Positions 25,741 through 32,609 of a stretch of DNA of 45,590 nucleotides are shown here, in pieces. The notes beneath the pieces are model-generated. The model saw only the letters and a list, made by a program, of their open reading frames with translations, was not told where the DNA came from and ran no database searches. The position numbers were made by a program, and so were the translations under genes. The stretch comes from Calothrix sp. MO_167.B12 (GTDB taxonomy: Bacteria; Cyanobacteriota; Cyanobacteriia; Cyanobacteriales; Nostocaceae), in contig JASJCJ010000056.1 of the NCBI GenBank assembly GCA_030066045.1, positions 1 through 45,590 of the forward strand, read 5' to 3'. How positions within the stretch are numbered: position 1 is the stretch's first letter; each line of letters starts with the position of its first letter.

Positions 25741-26307
25741 CTATCTAGTCATTAGTGACAAAATAGGCACACCTTTCGGTGTCCAACCTAGTACTACATT
25801 GTCTGTACGCCATACTTCTGAGAATCCCTTAAATTTATTATGAGGAATAATTGAAGCTAAATAATCAGTAATTTGATTTCTTCTATAATTAGTTTTTTCT
25901 TCGACATTTTCATAGGGAACGGAAGCTGCAAAGGTAAAAACTAAAATTATTTTTTCCCAAAAAGTAGAACCTAGTTCCTCTGTTAAAAGTTTTAATGTCC
26001 GTTTTTCATCTGGGCGAAAACGTGTTTCATCTAAACGAGTTAAGTATAAAGTAGTGTGTACTTTATGTTTGTCAACATTATAATTAATTAATGAAAGATA
26101 TTGTCTGTCACAATTTTCATCTTCTTCAGCTAAACCAGGAGTATCAATTAGACAAATATCACCAAAAGGAGTCTTTTGTGCATGATGTTGAACAACTTTT
26201 GTACAAGCTTCAAAATCAGATGTTTGAGTGATATATTTACCAAATGTAGCATTAATAAAGCTTGATTTTCCTACTCCCGTTCTGCCAACTATTAAAAAAA
26301 ATCGCAT
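25741..26307 (-). CDS. AIG1/Toc34-like (paraseptin) GTPase, short form
   Basis: A nearly bare GTPase domain of 188 aa: P-loop GRTGVGKS (residues 8-15), DFEACT in the switch region, G3 DTPGL (55-59), then TRLDETRFRPDEKRTLKLL and a VFTFA strand where AIG1/Toc GTPases carry their T-[HF]-A base-recognition element. It lacks the N-terminal helix and the glycine-rich tail of the two larger paralogues upstream. It begins 50 nt after the preceding gene on the same strand and so is likely co-transcribed. The last 25 residues diverge from the paralogues. Confidence 0.85.
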   Translation of the reverse strand: MRFFLIVGRTGVGKSSFINATFGKYITQTSDFEACTKVVQHHAQKTPFGDICLIDTPGLAEEDENCDRQYLSLINYNVDKHKVHTTLYLTRLDETRFRPDEKRTLKLLTEELGSTFWEKIILVFTFAASVPYENVEEKTNYRRNQITDYLASIIPHNKFKGFSEVWRTDNVVLGWTPKGVPILSLMTR

Positions 26308-26357
26308 ATTATTACAATAATTTAAATATTCATAAAAAGATGTTGAGAGAATGGATT

Positions 26358-27473
26358 TTAAAATGATTTAAAAAATCCAACAATTCCTCCTATTGTTCCA
26401 CCAACTACTCTACCAATTGCTTTTCCCAAATCTCCAGCTATTTCACCACCAATTTCAGCCCCATCAGCAGCACCACCAGCAATTCCTCCTGCTGTTCCAC
26501 CAACAATACGACCAGGATGACTACCTATCTGTTCTCCTAATTTTTTCCCTGTTTGATGATATTGCGTAAAATTAGAAAAAACATTTAGCGTTTTTATTAT
26601 AATTATTTTTTCGTCGTCTGTATCCATCAGAATTTGGCTTTCATTATCAGGGTTTTGAGATGTAGACAAATTCGATGTGGATGCTTGTGGAGAAGGATTA
26701 GAAGGTTTATCTACATAAACTTTTTCAATTTTTGTTTCATAAACAACTTTAGGCTTTGGAGGTTCGAGACGATCCAGTAGTGAAAAAATAAGAGGGAAAG
26801 CTCCTTCATCGGACATTATTTTATAGGCATTGGTAAAAAGCTTGTTTAACCATGTTTTTCCATCAGGAGTAGTTTTACTATGATTATCTACTGCAACTGA
26901 GGGGATATTTTCAGCAACGTCAGCATTTATATAATTGGCTATTTCTTTTTTAATTAATCTTGTTCTTTCAACAACTGCTGTTGAATACTTTTCAGGCTTT
27001 ACATTTCCTGCAAAAGTAAAAACAATAATAGCTTGTTGCCAAACTTCCTTCCCAAAAGCTTGAGATATTAATTTAATTCCTCTTTTTTCATCTCTAGAAA
27101 CTCGCGTATCATCTAGTCTGGTTACAAACCACATAGAGTCTAATTTTTCAATCTTCTCAATCATAAGATTGATATATGTATAATCATTCTTCCTTTCTTC
27201 GAGTTCGTCACAAAGACCAGGAGAATCATAAATAGTAAATGGAACTCCATTTAGTTCATTATCATATTTTTCAATAGTCATAGTAGTTGGCTCATAATCA
27301 CCAACTGGAGCAACTTCTTTGTCCATCAGACTATTAATGGTGCTGGACTTGCCTACTCCAGTACGCCCAGCTAAAAGAATTACAAATCTTTTATCTTTTT
27401 GCTGTTCTACTATTTCTTTCGCTTGTGCTATTAGTTTTTCAAACTCTTGCTGACTAATCTCATTTGATAACAT
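26358..27473 (-). CDS. AIG1/Toc34-like GTPase with glycine-zipper tail (paralogue 2)
   Basis: GRTGVGKS at 36-43, EPTTM in switch I, DSPGLCDE at 83-90, then DDTRVSRDEKRGIKLI, VFTFAGNV (G4-like) and VAVDNHSKTTPDGKTWL (G5-like). The ERTRLIKKEI and PDGKTWL segments resemble the plant Toc34/Toc159 and animal GIMAP arrangement. After a low-complexity linker (about 240-290, Ser/Pro/Asn-rich) the C-terminus (about 317-371) is a repeated GG-x3-GG zipper such as GGTAGGIAGGAADG, ending GGTIGGIVGFFKSF, which could insert in a membrane. It closely resembles the protein encoded at 27705-28685. Confidence 0.88.
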   Translation of the reverse strand: MLSNEISQQEFEKLIAQAKEIVEQQKDKRFVILLAGRTGVGKSSTINSLMDKEVAPVGDYEPTTMTIEKYDNELNGVPFTIYDSPGLCDELEERKNDYTYINLMIEKIEKLDSMWFVTRLDDTRVSRDEKRGIKLISQAFGKEVWQQAIIVFTFAGNVKPEKYSTAVVERTRLIKKEIANYINADVAENIPSVAVDNHSKTTPDGKTWLNKLFTNAYKIMSDEGAFPLIFSLLDRLEPPKPKVVYETKIEKVYVDKPSNPSPQASTSNLSTSQNPDNESQILMDTDDEKIIIIKTLNVFSNFTQYHQTGKKLGEQIGSHPGRIVGGTAGGIAGGAADGAEIGGEIAGDLGKAIGRVVGGTIGGIVGFFKSF

Positions 27474-27510
27474 TAGTTATAACCTCAAAAGAAATAAAAT
27501 TTACTTAATA

Positions 27511-27629
27511 CGGCTTATGTGAGTTAGAGTCTGGAAAGACGTAAATACGTCAATATAGTTGAGAACTTTGGTTAAAGCACAAGCTGGAAGCCTTACTATA
27601 ACTTAGGTGTTATTAATTCACATAAGGCG
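27511..27629. repeat. MITE between the two large GTPase genes
   Basis: Ends cggcttatgtgagtta and taattcacataaggcg are inverted repeats (14 of 16). The sequence ttaata occurs immediately outside both ends (27505-27510, 27630-27636 region), consistent with a target-site duplication. It is non-coding and about 119 bp. Confidence 0.65.
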
Positions 27630-27704
27630 TTTAATATAGTAGAAAGTTAAATTTTCTAAATGTAATTCAACTCAATAAGCTAAGAATTTTCGCATTTGAT
27701 TTTT

Positions 27705-28685
27705 TTAATCTTTACTAGATATCCATGCTATTAAACCAATTACTGCGCCGACACCAGCACCAACAGCAGCACCAACGGCAGTACCAGCACCAGGTACTAT
27801 AGAACCAACACCAGCACCTATAGCCGCTAAACTTGGGATAATACTTGCATCAATTGTTCTAATAATTTCATTTCTTTGCTCTTTATTAAGTTCAATTCTC
27901 GGTTTAGATTCATCTTGGTTTTGTTCATTATTTAAAGATGTTTCTTGCTCATTTCCTTGACGATTAAAAGAGGGAATATATTTTTTGGGTACGATAGATT
28001 CTGCTGTTGCTACAAGAAATGGAGTAGCACCACGTTTTGACATTCTTGAGAAAACTTTAGTGTATAACTCCCCAAGCCATTTCTCTCCATCAGGTGTTGT
28101 TTCGCTGAGATTATCCACTGCCACAGATGGAATTTCGTTAGCAATCTTTTCTCCAGCATATTTTGCTATCTCTTTACGAATAAGTTCAGTTCTTTTTTCA
28201 AGAAAAGTCTGATATTTTTCCGCTTCTACTTGATTAGCAAAAGTAAAGACGATGATTGCATGATTCCAAACATCTGAACTAAGTGTTTGAGAAATTAATT
28301 TGATTCCTCTTTTTTCATCGCTAGTTACTCTCGTTTCACTCAGTTTGCTTACAAACCACATTGAATCAATCTCTTCAACCTGAGAGCGCATTAAATCAAG
28401 ATACTTATAGTCATTACCAGACTCTTCAAGATCATCACAAAGTCCAGGAGTATCAACTACTTTGAATCGAATGCCACTAATTTCAGATGGGTATACTTCG
28501 ACTTTCATAGTTGTTGGCTCAAAGTCACCAGTTGGAGCAACTTTTTTCCCCATAAGGCTATTGACTGTGCTTGACTTCCCAACTCCAGTACGACCAGCTA
28601 ATAAAAATGTAAATTGTCTGCTTTTTGCTCCTTGAAGTTTATCTATAAACTCTTGAAAACGATTTTTAACTTGTTCTTGATCCAT
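27705..28685 (-). CDS. AIG1/Toc34-like GTPase with glycine-zipper tail (paralogue 1)
   Basis: A short N-terminal helix precedes the GTPase domain: GRTGVGKS (31-38), FEPTTM (55-60), DTPGLCDD (78-85), SETRVTSDEKRGIKLI, VFTFANQV (147-153), EKRTELIRKEI (163-173) and VAVDNLSETTPDGEKWL. The order and the TFA/VDN elements at the G4/G5 positions match paraseptin GTPases rather than Ras-like NKxD proteins. A charged linker (about 235-280) leads to a hydrophobic glycine-zipper tail with VGSIVPGAGTAVGAA, then GVGAVIGLIAWISSKD. It is colinear and strongly similar over the whole GTPase domain to the next gene, so they are duplicates. Confidence 0.88.
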   Translation of the reverse strand: MDQEQVKNRFQEFIDKLQGAKSRQFTFLLAGRTGVGKSSTVNSLMGKKVAPTGDFEPTTMKVEVYPSEISGIRFKVVDTPGLCDDLEESGNDYKYLDLMRSQVEEIDSMWFVSKLSETRVTSDEKRGIKLISQTLSSDVWNHAIIVFTFANQVEAEKYQTFLEKRTELIRKEIAKYAGEKIANEIPSVAVDNLSETTPDGEKWLGELYTKVFSRMSKRGATPFLVATAESIVPKKYIPSFNRQGNEQETSLNNEQNQDESKPRIELNKEQRNEIIRTIDASIIPSLAAIGAGVGSIVPGAGTAVGAAVGAGVGAVIGLIAWISSKD

Positions 28686-28900
28686 AATTAATCTTTTTAT
28701 TAATGTTAAGTTAGCGTTTGCTTAATAATGAATAGTGTTCTCTTTTCACTGAATGCAAGATTCATGGATTATTGACTTGCACTGTTTTGTAAGGACTAGA
28801 GGGAAAGGTCTTTGTATCTAAAGAGTTCTCAGTTTCAGCATCTGATAAAAACTCGACTTTGCTTAATTAATTTAGTTTAAGGATTAAACTTTTACTTTTA

Positions 28901-29746
28901 TTATAAATTTTCGATATATTCAGCATACTCTAAAACAGATTTCGGTGTTTGCAAACCAATTTCAAAAACAGAAAATACTGATTTTGTTGATGAGAAGTGT
29001 TTCTTTATCATTTTCACTCCAGTTGAAGAGTCTCCTCCAATGAATGAAGCTCGAACTCTTTCCACTATATATTTTTCATTTATTACTTCTCTTCCAGTAG
29101 CCATGCTGTAAAGTCCCATTAGAATCAAGCCATATACACCTGCTGACTCTATTGATTCCTTGCAACGCAACGACCAAAATTCTTGAAGCTTCGTTAATAA
29201 ATTTCTTGGCTTACCTTCTTCTAAAGCAGATGCAACAATTGTTGAACAATTTTTAAAAAAGAGATTATATTCGTAACTCTTTTCCTTGTGTTCCTCCCTA
29301 CACTTACATATATAGTCGTAAACTTTATTTTCATCAAGATTTGAAAGTTCTATAACCTCGTCTGCCCCTCTTCCCATATCTTTTTTATCTGTTTCATAAT
29401 TATCTAACAACTTCCCTTCTGTACGAAAAATAACCTTCTTAATATTGTCTTTTTTTGGCCAAAAACTCAAATATTCTTCTTCCCCATTTTCTAATTTTAC
29501 AGAAAGAGATGCGTGTCCACAAGAACGCTGAATTTCTTGCATCATTGCTTCACGTACAATTGGGATAGGATTATTCATGCCAGTAGCTCTTTGAAAAAAT
29601 GTTTCATCATCAAAATTATCTACAATGTCCTCATACCTAACCCCAATAAATAAACTTTCTATTTTTCTCTTATTAAATATTTGACAATACAACTCATCTA
29701 GTGAGGGAGCATAACCTAATGGAAGCCAGACGTACACTTTAATCAT
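28901..29746 (-). CDS. Putative papain-like (NC-motif) peptidase, GTPase-associated
   Basis: I do not recognise an exact family. The 281-aa protein has a GHASLSVKL strand with His78 followed by EYLSFWP, and 89 residues later NLFFKNCSTIVASAL with Cys167. This order, His before Cys with an aromatic/Asn-Cys-Ser helix start, is what permuted NlpC/P60-, LRAT- and DUF4105-type papain-like enzymes show. So I infer a cysteine peptidase, amidase or acyltransferase. There is no signal peptide and it begins with a hydrophobic strand (MIKVYVWLPLGYAP). I choose the ATG at 29746 over a TTG at 29773. It lies 36 nt after the membrane-protein gene and 215 nt before the first GTPase, same strand. Confidence 0.6.
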   Translation of the reverse strand: MIKVYVWLPLGYAPSLDELYCQIFNKRKIESLFIGVRYEDIVDNFDDETFFQRATGMNNPIPIVREAMMQEIQRSCGHASLSVKLENGEEEYLSFWPKKDNIKKVIFRTEGKLLDNYETDKKDMGRGADEVIELSNLDENKVYDYICKCREEHKEKSYEYNLFFKNCSTIVASALEEGKPRNLLTKLQEFWSLRCKESIESAGVYGLILMGLYSMATGREVINEKYIVERVRASFIGGDSSTGVKMIKKHFSSTKSVFSVFEIGLQTPKSVLEYAEYIENL

Positions 29747-29782
29747 TTTAACTTTTATTGACCAGCGGAACAAAATTGGAGC

Positions 29783-30505
29783 TTATATAAAAGCAATAAC
29801 TACACTTATTAATACGGAATGGATAAGTATCCAAAATCCAAATAAACAAATATTTATTCTATAGTTATCATTTAAGGTTGAACATAATACGGAAAGTATA
29901 TTGTCTACAATAATGACTATTAAAAATAGCCAAACTAAAGAATAAAATAATTTTATATTGGGTTCAGAGTTGATATTTAAAATAAACCTACTCAAATAAG
30001 ATGCAGCTATAACTAGTAAACTTGGAATAATCAATATTAAGTATTCGCGGAGAATAGGTTTTCTTCTGTCAAATATATGAATATTATCTAATATACTTGA
30101 TACAACATATATAAAATTTAAAATTAAAAACAATGGAAATATTTTGTAAGTTATTGTTGATATTTCATCTACCAAAAAGGCTTTGAGAAAAGTTGCTATG
30201 CTCCAAAAAAGGAAAGTCATGCTTAGTGAAAAACCAGCACCCGCGAAAAATGCCATTTGGTTAGCTTTTGGAGTTAATTCCTCCTCACCTGATATAACTG
30301 CAAATACAAAAGATGACGTTATAAAACCAAAAAAACTAACAAGTAATCCTATTGCCGCAATATTGCGTCTAACTATCTCTAATTCACCGATATTTTGATT
30401 ATTTGCTTGATAGATGCTCAAACAACGACAATACAATGCTTTAAGGGCAGTCCAGCAAAGGCTGCCCTTTATTTTTCCCAAAAACTTGTAGTACGCGCTT
30501 GACAC
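29783..30505 (-). CDS. Multi-pass membrane protein, unknown
   Basis: About six membrane helices: residues 48-70, 82-108, 122-141, 154-172, 184-207 and 218-238. No transport or enzyme motif is recognisable. It is the first gene of the GTPase cassette. The start is uncertain. The open frame begins at a GTG (30505), but its first 25 codons overlap a hairpin with a plus-strand T-run and face the tRNA-array promoter; a TTG near 30421 is possible. Translation from codon 30 on is convincing. Confidence 0.65.
   Translation of the reverse strand: MSSAYYKFLGKIKGSLCWTALKALYCRCLSIYQANNQNIGELEIVRRNIAAIGLLVSFFGFITSSFVFAVISGEEELTPKANQMAFFAGAGFSLSMTFLFWSIATFLKAFLVDEISTITYKIFPLFLILNFIYVVSSILDNIHIFDRRKPILREYLILIIPSLLVIAASYLSRFILNINSEPNIKLFYSLVWLFLIVIIVDNILSVLCSTLNDNYRINICLFGFWILIHSVLISVVIAFI
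30449..30483 (+). terminator. Hairpin with T-run inside the 5' end of the membrane-protein frame
   Basis: Arms gggcag and ctgccc with a 10-11-nt loop are followed on the plus strand by tttattttt. It reads as a plus-strand terminator just before the tRNA-array promoter and may insulate the array. It also makes the N-terminus of the divergent gene doubtful. Confidence 0.45.
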
Positions 30506-30527
30506 TTTGTAGTATATTGTGTAGTAT
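30499..30527 (+). promoter_or_regulatory. Strong sigma70-type promoter of the tRNA array
   Basis: TTGACA (30499-30504), a 17-bp spacer and TAGTAT (30522-30527) give a near-consensus promoter. Transcription would begin near 30534, about 70 nt before the first tRNA. No other promoter of this quality is seen within the array. Confidence 0.75.
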
Positions 30528-30606
30528 TAAGTTACAGAGTAATACAGGAACTACAAAGAAGCTGCTATTAACTCATCTGAACCTTGAAAACTAAATCGCC
30601 ATATTT

Positions 30607-30680
30607 GGGGATGTAACTCAGTAGTGTAGAGTGCCTGTCTGTCGAACAGGAAGCCGCGAGTTCGAGTCTCGTCATCCCCG
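30607..30680 (+). tRNA. tRNA-Asp(GUC)
   Basis: Acceptor ggggatg/catcccc, anticodon stem cctgt/acagg, loop ctgtcga giving GTC. T-loop ttcgagt normal. First gene of the array. Confidence 0.9.
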
Positions 30681-30683
30681 TGT

Positions 30684-30760
30684 AGCCTTGTGGACAAATA
30701 GACAAGTCGCTGTGCCTCTCAAGCACGGAGAAGCGGGTGCAATTCCCGTCAAGGCTTCCA
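30684..30760 (+). tRNA. tRNA-Glu(CUC), atypical
   Basis: Acceptor agccttg/caaggct is perfect and CCA is encoded. Anticodon loop ctctcaa gives CTC, a Glu anticodon rarely seen in cyanobacteria, which normally use UUC only. The T-loop reads tgcaatt instead of ttcaatt and the D-arm is weak (gac/gtc). Confidence 0.75.
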
Positions 30761-30765
30761 AATAT

Positions 30766-30865
30766 GTCCAGGTCGCCTAACGGTAGAGTGTTGGTCTGCA
30801 AAACCGATTGTGCGAGTACCCTTCGGGAAGCCGCTTTGCGTCTACAATTCTCGCCCTGGACTCCA
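30766..30865 (+). tRNA. tRNA-Cys(GCA) with 27-nt insert in the T-loop
   Basis: Acceptor gtccagg/cctggac, anticodon loop ctgcaaa (GCA), CCA encoded. The T-stem gcgag/ctcgc is intact, but the loop (normally t-t-caatt) has its second T replaced by 27 nt at 30818-30844. Without the insert the gene folds normally. Confidence 0.85.
30818..30844 (+). repeat. 27-nt small dispersed repeat in tRNA-Cys T-loop
   Basis: Begins acccttcgggaagcc and ends gcgtcta. It is the most diverged of the three tRNA copies but follows the same insertion rule: gt-T-caa becomes gt-insert-caa. Confidence 0.8.
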
Positions 30866-30870
30866 AACGT

Positions 30871-30946
30871 TGCAGTGTCACCTAATGGCTAAGGTACTCG
30901 GCTCATAACCGGGGATATGTGGGTTCAATTCCCACCACTGCTACCA
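30871..30946 (+). tRNA. tRNA with CAU anticodon (Met or Ile2)
   Basis: Acceptor gcagtg/cactgc plus an unpaired first position, anticodon loop ctcataa (CAT), T-arm gtggg/cccac, CCA encoded. Met versus lysidine-modified Ile cannot be decided by eye. Confidence 0.8.
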
Positions 30947-30949
30947 AAT

Positions 30950-31046
30950 GCAGGGATGGTGTAATGGCAACATCGCAGTCTCCAAAACTGTTGTTCTGGG
31001 TACTCTACGAGAAGCCACTCCGCGTCTACAAGTCCTAGTCTCTGCG
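30950..31046 (+). tRNA. tRNA-Trp(CCA) with 27-nt insert in the T-loop
   Basis: Acceptor gcaggga/tctctgc, anticodon loop ctccaaa (CCA). T-stem ctggg/cctag is intact, but the T-loop is extended by the repeat at 31002-31028. The housekeeping tRNA-Trp(CCA) at 23072-23144 is intact. Confidence 0.85.
31002..31028 (+). repeat. 27-nt small dispersed repeat in tRNA-Trp T-loop
   Basis: Begins actctacgagaagcc and ends gcgtcta. It differs from the tRNA-Arg(UCU) copy at only two positions. Target context gggt-T-caag. Confidence 0.85.
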
Positions 31047-31071
31047 TTGCCGTGTCCTGATCGAAAAAGCT

Positions 31072-31142
<71 letters not shown>

Positions 31143-31173
31143 CAACAGCTTTTTCAACTTACATGGCATACAT

Positions 31174-31247
31174 GGTGCTGTAGGCAAATTGGTAAAGCCA
31201 CCTGTCTTTCAAGCAGGAGATTGCGGGTTCAAGTCCCGTCAGCACTG
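31174..31247 (+). tRNA. tRNA-Glu(UUC)
   Basis: Acceptor ggtgctg/cagcact (one G-U), anticodon loop ctttcaa (TTC), T-arm gcggg/cccgt. CCA not encoded. Confidence 0.88.
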
Positions 31248-31253
31248 CCTTAT

Positions 31254-31338
31254 GGGTTGGTATCCAAGTCCGGTTGAAGGAAGCCGTCTGTAAAACGGAT
31301 GCCTCTGTGCCCCGTAGGTTCAAATCCTACCCAACCCA
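31254..31338 (+). tRNA. tRNA-Tyr(GUA)
   Basis: Acceptor gggttgg/ccaaccc, anticodon loop ctgtaaa (GTA), long variable arm (class II), T-loop ttcaaat. Confidence 0.9.
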
Positions 31339-31342
31339 TTAC

Positions 31343-31427
31343 GGAGAGGTCGCCATTGGTAAGGCAAGCTGTTTGCTAAATAGTTGTGGGTGTAAGTCCA
31401 CTGTGGGTTCGACTCCCTCTCTCTCCG
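31343..31427 (+). tRNA. tRNA-Ser(GCU)
   Basis: Acceptor ggagagg/tctctcc, anticodon loop ttgctaa (GCT), long variable arm as expected for serine. One mismatch in the T-stem. Confidence 0.88.
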
Positions 31428-31432
31428 CCTGT

Positions 31433-31506
31433 GAGAACGTGGTGTAACTGGATAACACGTCAGTCTACGAAACTGAAGAGTGAAGGTTCAAGTCCTTCCG
31501 TTCTCG
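31433..31506 (+). tRNA. tRNA-Arg(ACG)
   Basis: Acceptor gagaacg/cgttctc, anticodon loop ctacgaa (ACG, wobble A presumably deaminated to inosine), T-arm gaagg/ccttc. Confidence 0.9.
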
Positions 31507-31511
31507 CCTTA

Positions 31512-31586
31512 TCCCCCGGTAGCTCAGTTGGTAGAGTGCCTGTTTGAAAAACAGGAGGTCGTCAGTTCAATACTGACCTGGGGGAC
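31512..31586 (+). tRNA. tRNA-Phe(GAA)
   Basis: Acceptor tcccccg/tggggga, anticodon loop ttgaaaa (GAA), T-arm gtcag/ctgac. The discriminator appears to be C rather than the A usual for Phe. Confidence 0.85.
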
Positions 31587-31594
31587 TGGCACAT

Positions 31595-31667
<73 letters not shown>

Positions 31668-31674
31668 TTTTCAT

Positions 31675-31749
31675 TGCCGAGTGGACGAATTGGTAGAGTC
31701 ACCTGTCTCTGAAACAGGGGTTTTGTAGGTTCAAATCCTACCTCGGCAG
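31675..31749 (+). tRNA. tRNA-Gln(CUG)
   Basis: Acceptor tgccgag/ctcggca, anticodon loop ctctgaa (CTG), short variable loop, T-arm gtagg/cctac. The D-arm (tggacgaattggtagagtca) looks like that of a leucine tRNA, so the body may have been recruited from another family. Confidence 0.82.
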
Positions 31750-31820
31750 CTAAATTTTGAGTTGAACTAGCAATTTATGTTTTACTTCTTTTTTGTCACT
31801 CTAGAAAAGGAAAAATTAAT

Positions 31821-31944
31821 GTAGGTTGGGTGGAACGGAGTGAAACCCAACAATACCAATTTCTTCGGGTGTTGGGTTTCGTTCCTCAAACGCCACTTCT
31901 CTCAACGCGGGGAACCCGCGCACAAGAGTGGCTCCCCAACCTAC
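31821..31944. repeat. Inverted-repeat element with gtaggttggg ends, copy 2 (empty site)
   Basis: Starts gtaggttgggtggaacgg and ends gctccccaacctac. It matches copy 1 (4517-4621) over its left half and copy 3 (16261-16422) over its right half. It lacks the 27-nt insert and so gives the empty site gggtttcg (31874-31881). Confidence 0.75.
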
Positions 31945-31996
31945 GCCTGCCGCCTTTAAAGGGTCGGGTTCTTTCTTTCAATTCCCTGGCGACCCA

Positions 31997-32094
31997 TTAC
32001 AGCAGTTTTCATCTATTTGAACCACATCTTCATGTAGGGGTTTAGCACTGCTAAACCCCTACGGTGTGGTCTATTTACCTGAAAATCGCTGTAA
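31997..32094. repeat. 98-bp MITE, copy B, inside the tRNA array
   Basis: One mismatch to copy A (202-299) over 98 nt; ends ttacagcagttttca and tgaaaatcgctgtaa. It ends 3 nt before the 5' end of tRNA-Lys(CUU). Confidence 0.85.
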
Positions 32095-32097
32095 ACG

Positions 32098-32171
32098 TGG
32101 GCGTTTGGCAGAACGGTTATGCTCCTGATTCTTAATCAGGCTGAAACAGGTTCGACTCCTGTAGCGCCCAG
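32098..32171 (+). tRNA. tRNA-Lys(CUU), second copy
   Basis: Acceptor tgggcgt/gcgccca, anticodon stem cctga/tcagg with loop ttcttaa (CTT), T-arm acagg/cctgt. It is not a duplicate of the first Lys gene in sequence. Confidence 0.85.
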
Positions 32172-32174
32172 TTT

Positions 32175-32248
32175 GCCCCTGTGATGCAATTGGAAGACAT
32201 GACCCGCTTAAAACGGGTTTTCTACAGGTTCAAATCCTGTCAGGGGTA
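32175..32248 (+). tRNA. tRNA with Leu(UAA) anticodon but class I body
   Basis: Acceptor gcccctg/caggggt, anticodon stem acccg/cgggt with loop cttaaaa giving TAA, T-arm acagg/cctgt. The variable loop is only about 5 nt, whereas leucine tRNAs have a long variable arm. It may be a misassigned or chimeric tRNA. Confidence 0.75.
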
Positions 32249-32257
32249 TCAATGTGA

Positions 32258-32356
32258 GGGAGTGTAGCCTAATGGATGAGGCAACCGTCTTCTAAACGGT
32301 TTTATGTGGGTACTCTTCGAGAAGCCGCTCCGCGTCTACAAGTCCTACCACTCCTG
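32258..32356 (+). tRNA. tRNA-Arg(UCU) with 27-nt insert in the T-loop
   Basis: Acceptor gggagtg/cactcct, anticodon stem accgt/acggt, loop cttctaa (TCT). T-stem gtggg/cctac is intact, while the loop contains the repeat at 32312-32338. Confidence 0.85.
32312..32338 (+). repeat. 27-nt small dispersed repeat in tRNA-Arg(UCU) T-loop
   Basis: Begins actcttcgagaagcc and ends gcgtcta. Target context gggt-T-caag, the same as in tRNA-Trp. Confidence 0.85.
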
Positions 32357-32362
32357 TTGTAT

Positions 32363-32436
32363 GGGGTCATAGCTCAACTGGCTAGAGCGTCCGCCTTGCA
32401 AGCGGAAGGTTAGGGGTTCAAGTCCCCTTGATTCCA
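32363..32436 (+). tRNA. tRNA-Ala(UGC)
   Basis: Acceptor ggggtca/tgattcc with two G-U pairs, anticodon loop cttgcaa (TGC), T-arm agggg/cccct. Ala usually shows a G3-U70 identity pair; here the third pair is G-U, as required. Confidence 0.9.
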
Positions 32437-32441
32437 CTCTT

Positions 32442-32517
32442 GGTGTTTGAAGTCAAAGTGGTCGAGACGCTTGTTTGTGGAACAAGTAATTAGCGGGTTC
32501 AAGTCCCGTCAGACACC
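32442..32517 (+). tRNA. tRNA-His(GUG)
   Basis: Eight-pair acceptor ggtgtttg/cagacacc with the extra G-1 pairing C73, diagnostic of histidine. Anticodon loop ttgtgga (GTG). Confidence 0.9.
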
Positions 32518-32523
32518 CCTTAA

Positions 32524-32609
32524 GGAAGATGCTGCTAAATGGCTGGCAACTGGTCTTGAAAACCAGGGTGGGGTAACACTCAGGGGTTCGATTCCTCCAT
32601 CTTCCGCCA
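32524..32609 (+). tRNA. tRNA-Ser(UGA)
   Basis: Acceptor ggaagat/atcttcc, anticodon loop cttgaaa (TGA), long variable arm, CCA encoded. It abuts the next tRNA with no spacer. Confidence 0.9.

Noticed and set aside
30766-30865. Group I intron in tRNA-Cys
   Set aside because: The extra sequence is 27 nt, in the T-loop, and identical in kind in two other tRNAs. It is far too short for a group I intron and sits at the wrong position (the known cyanobacterial tRNA introns are in the anticodon loop).
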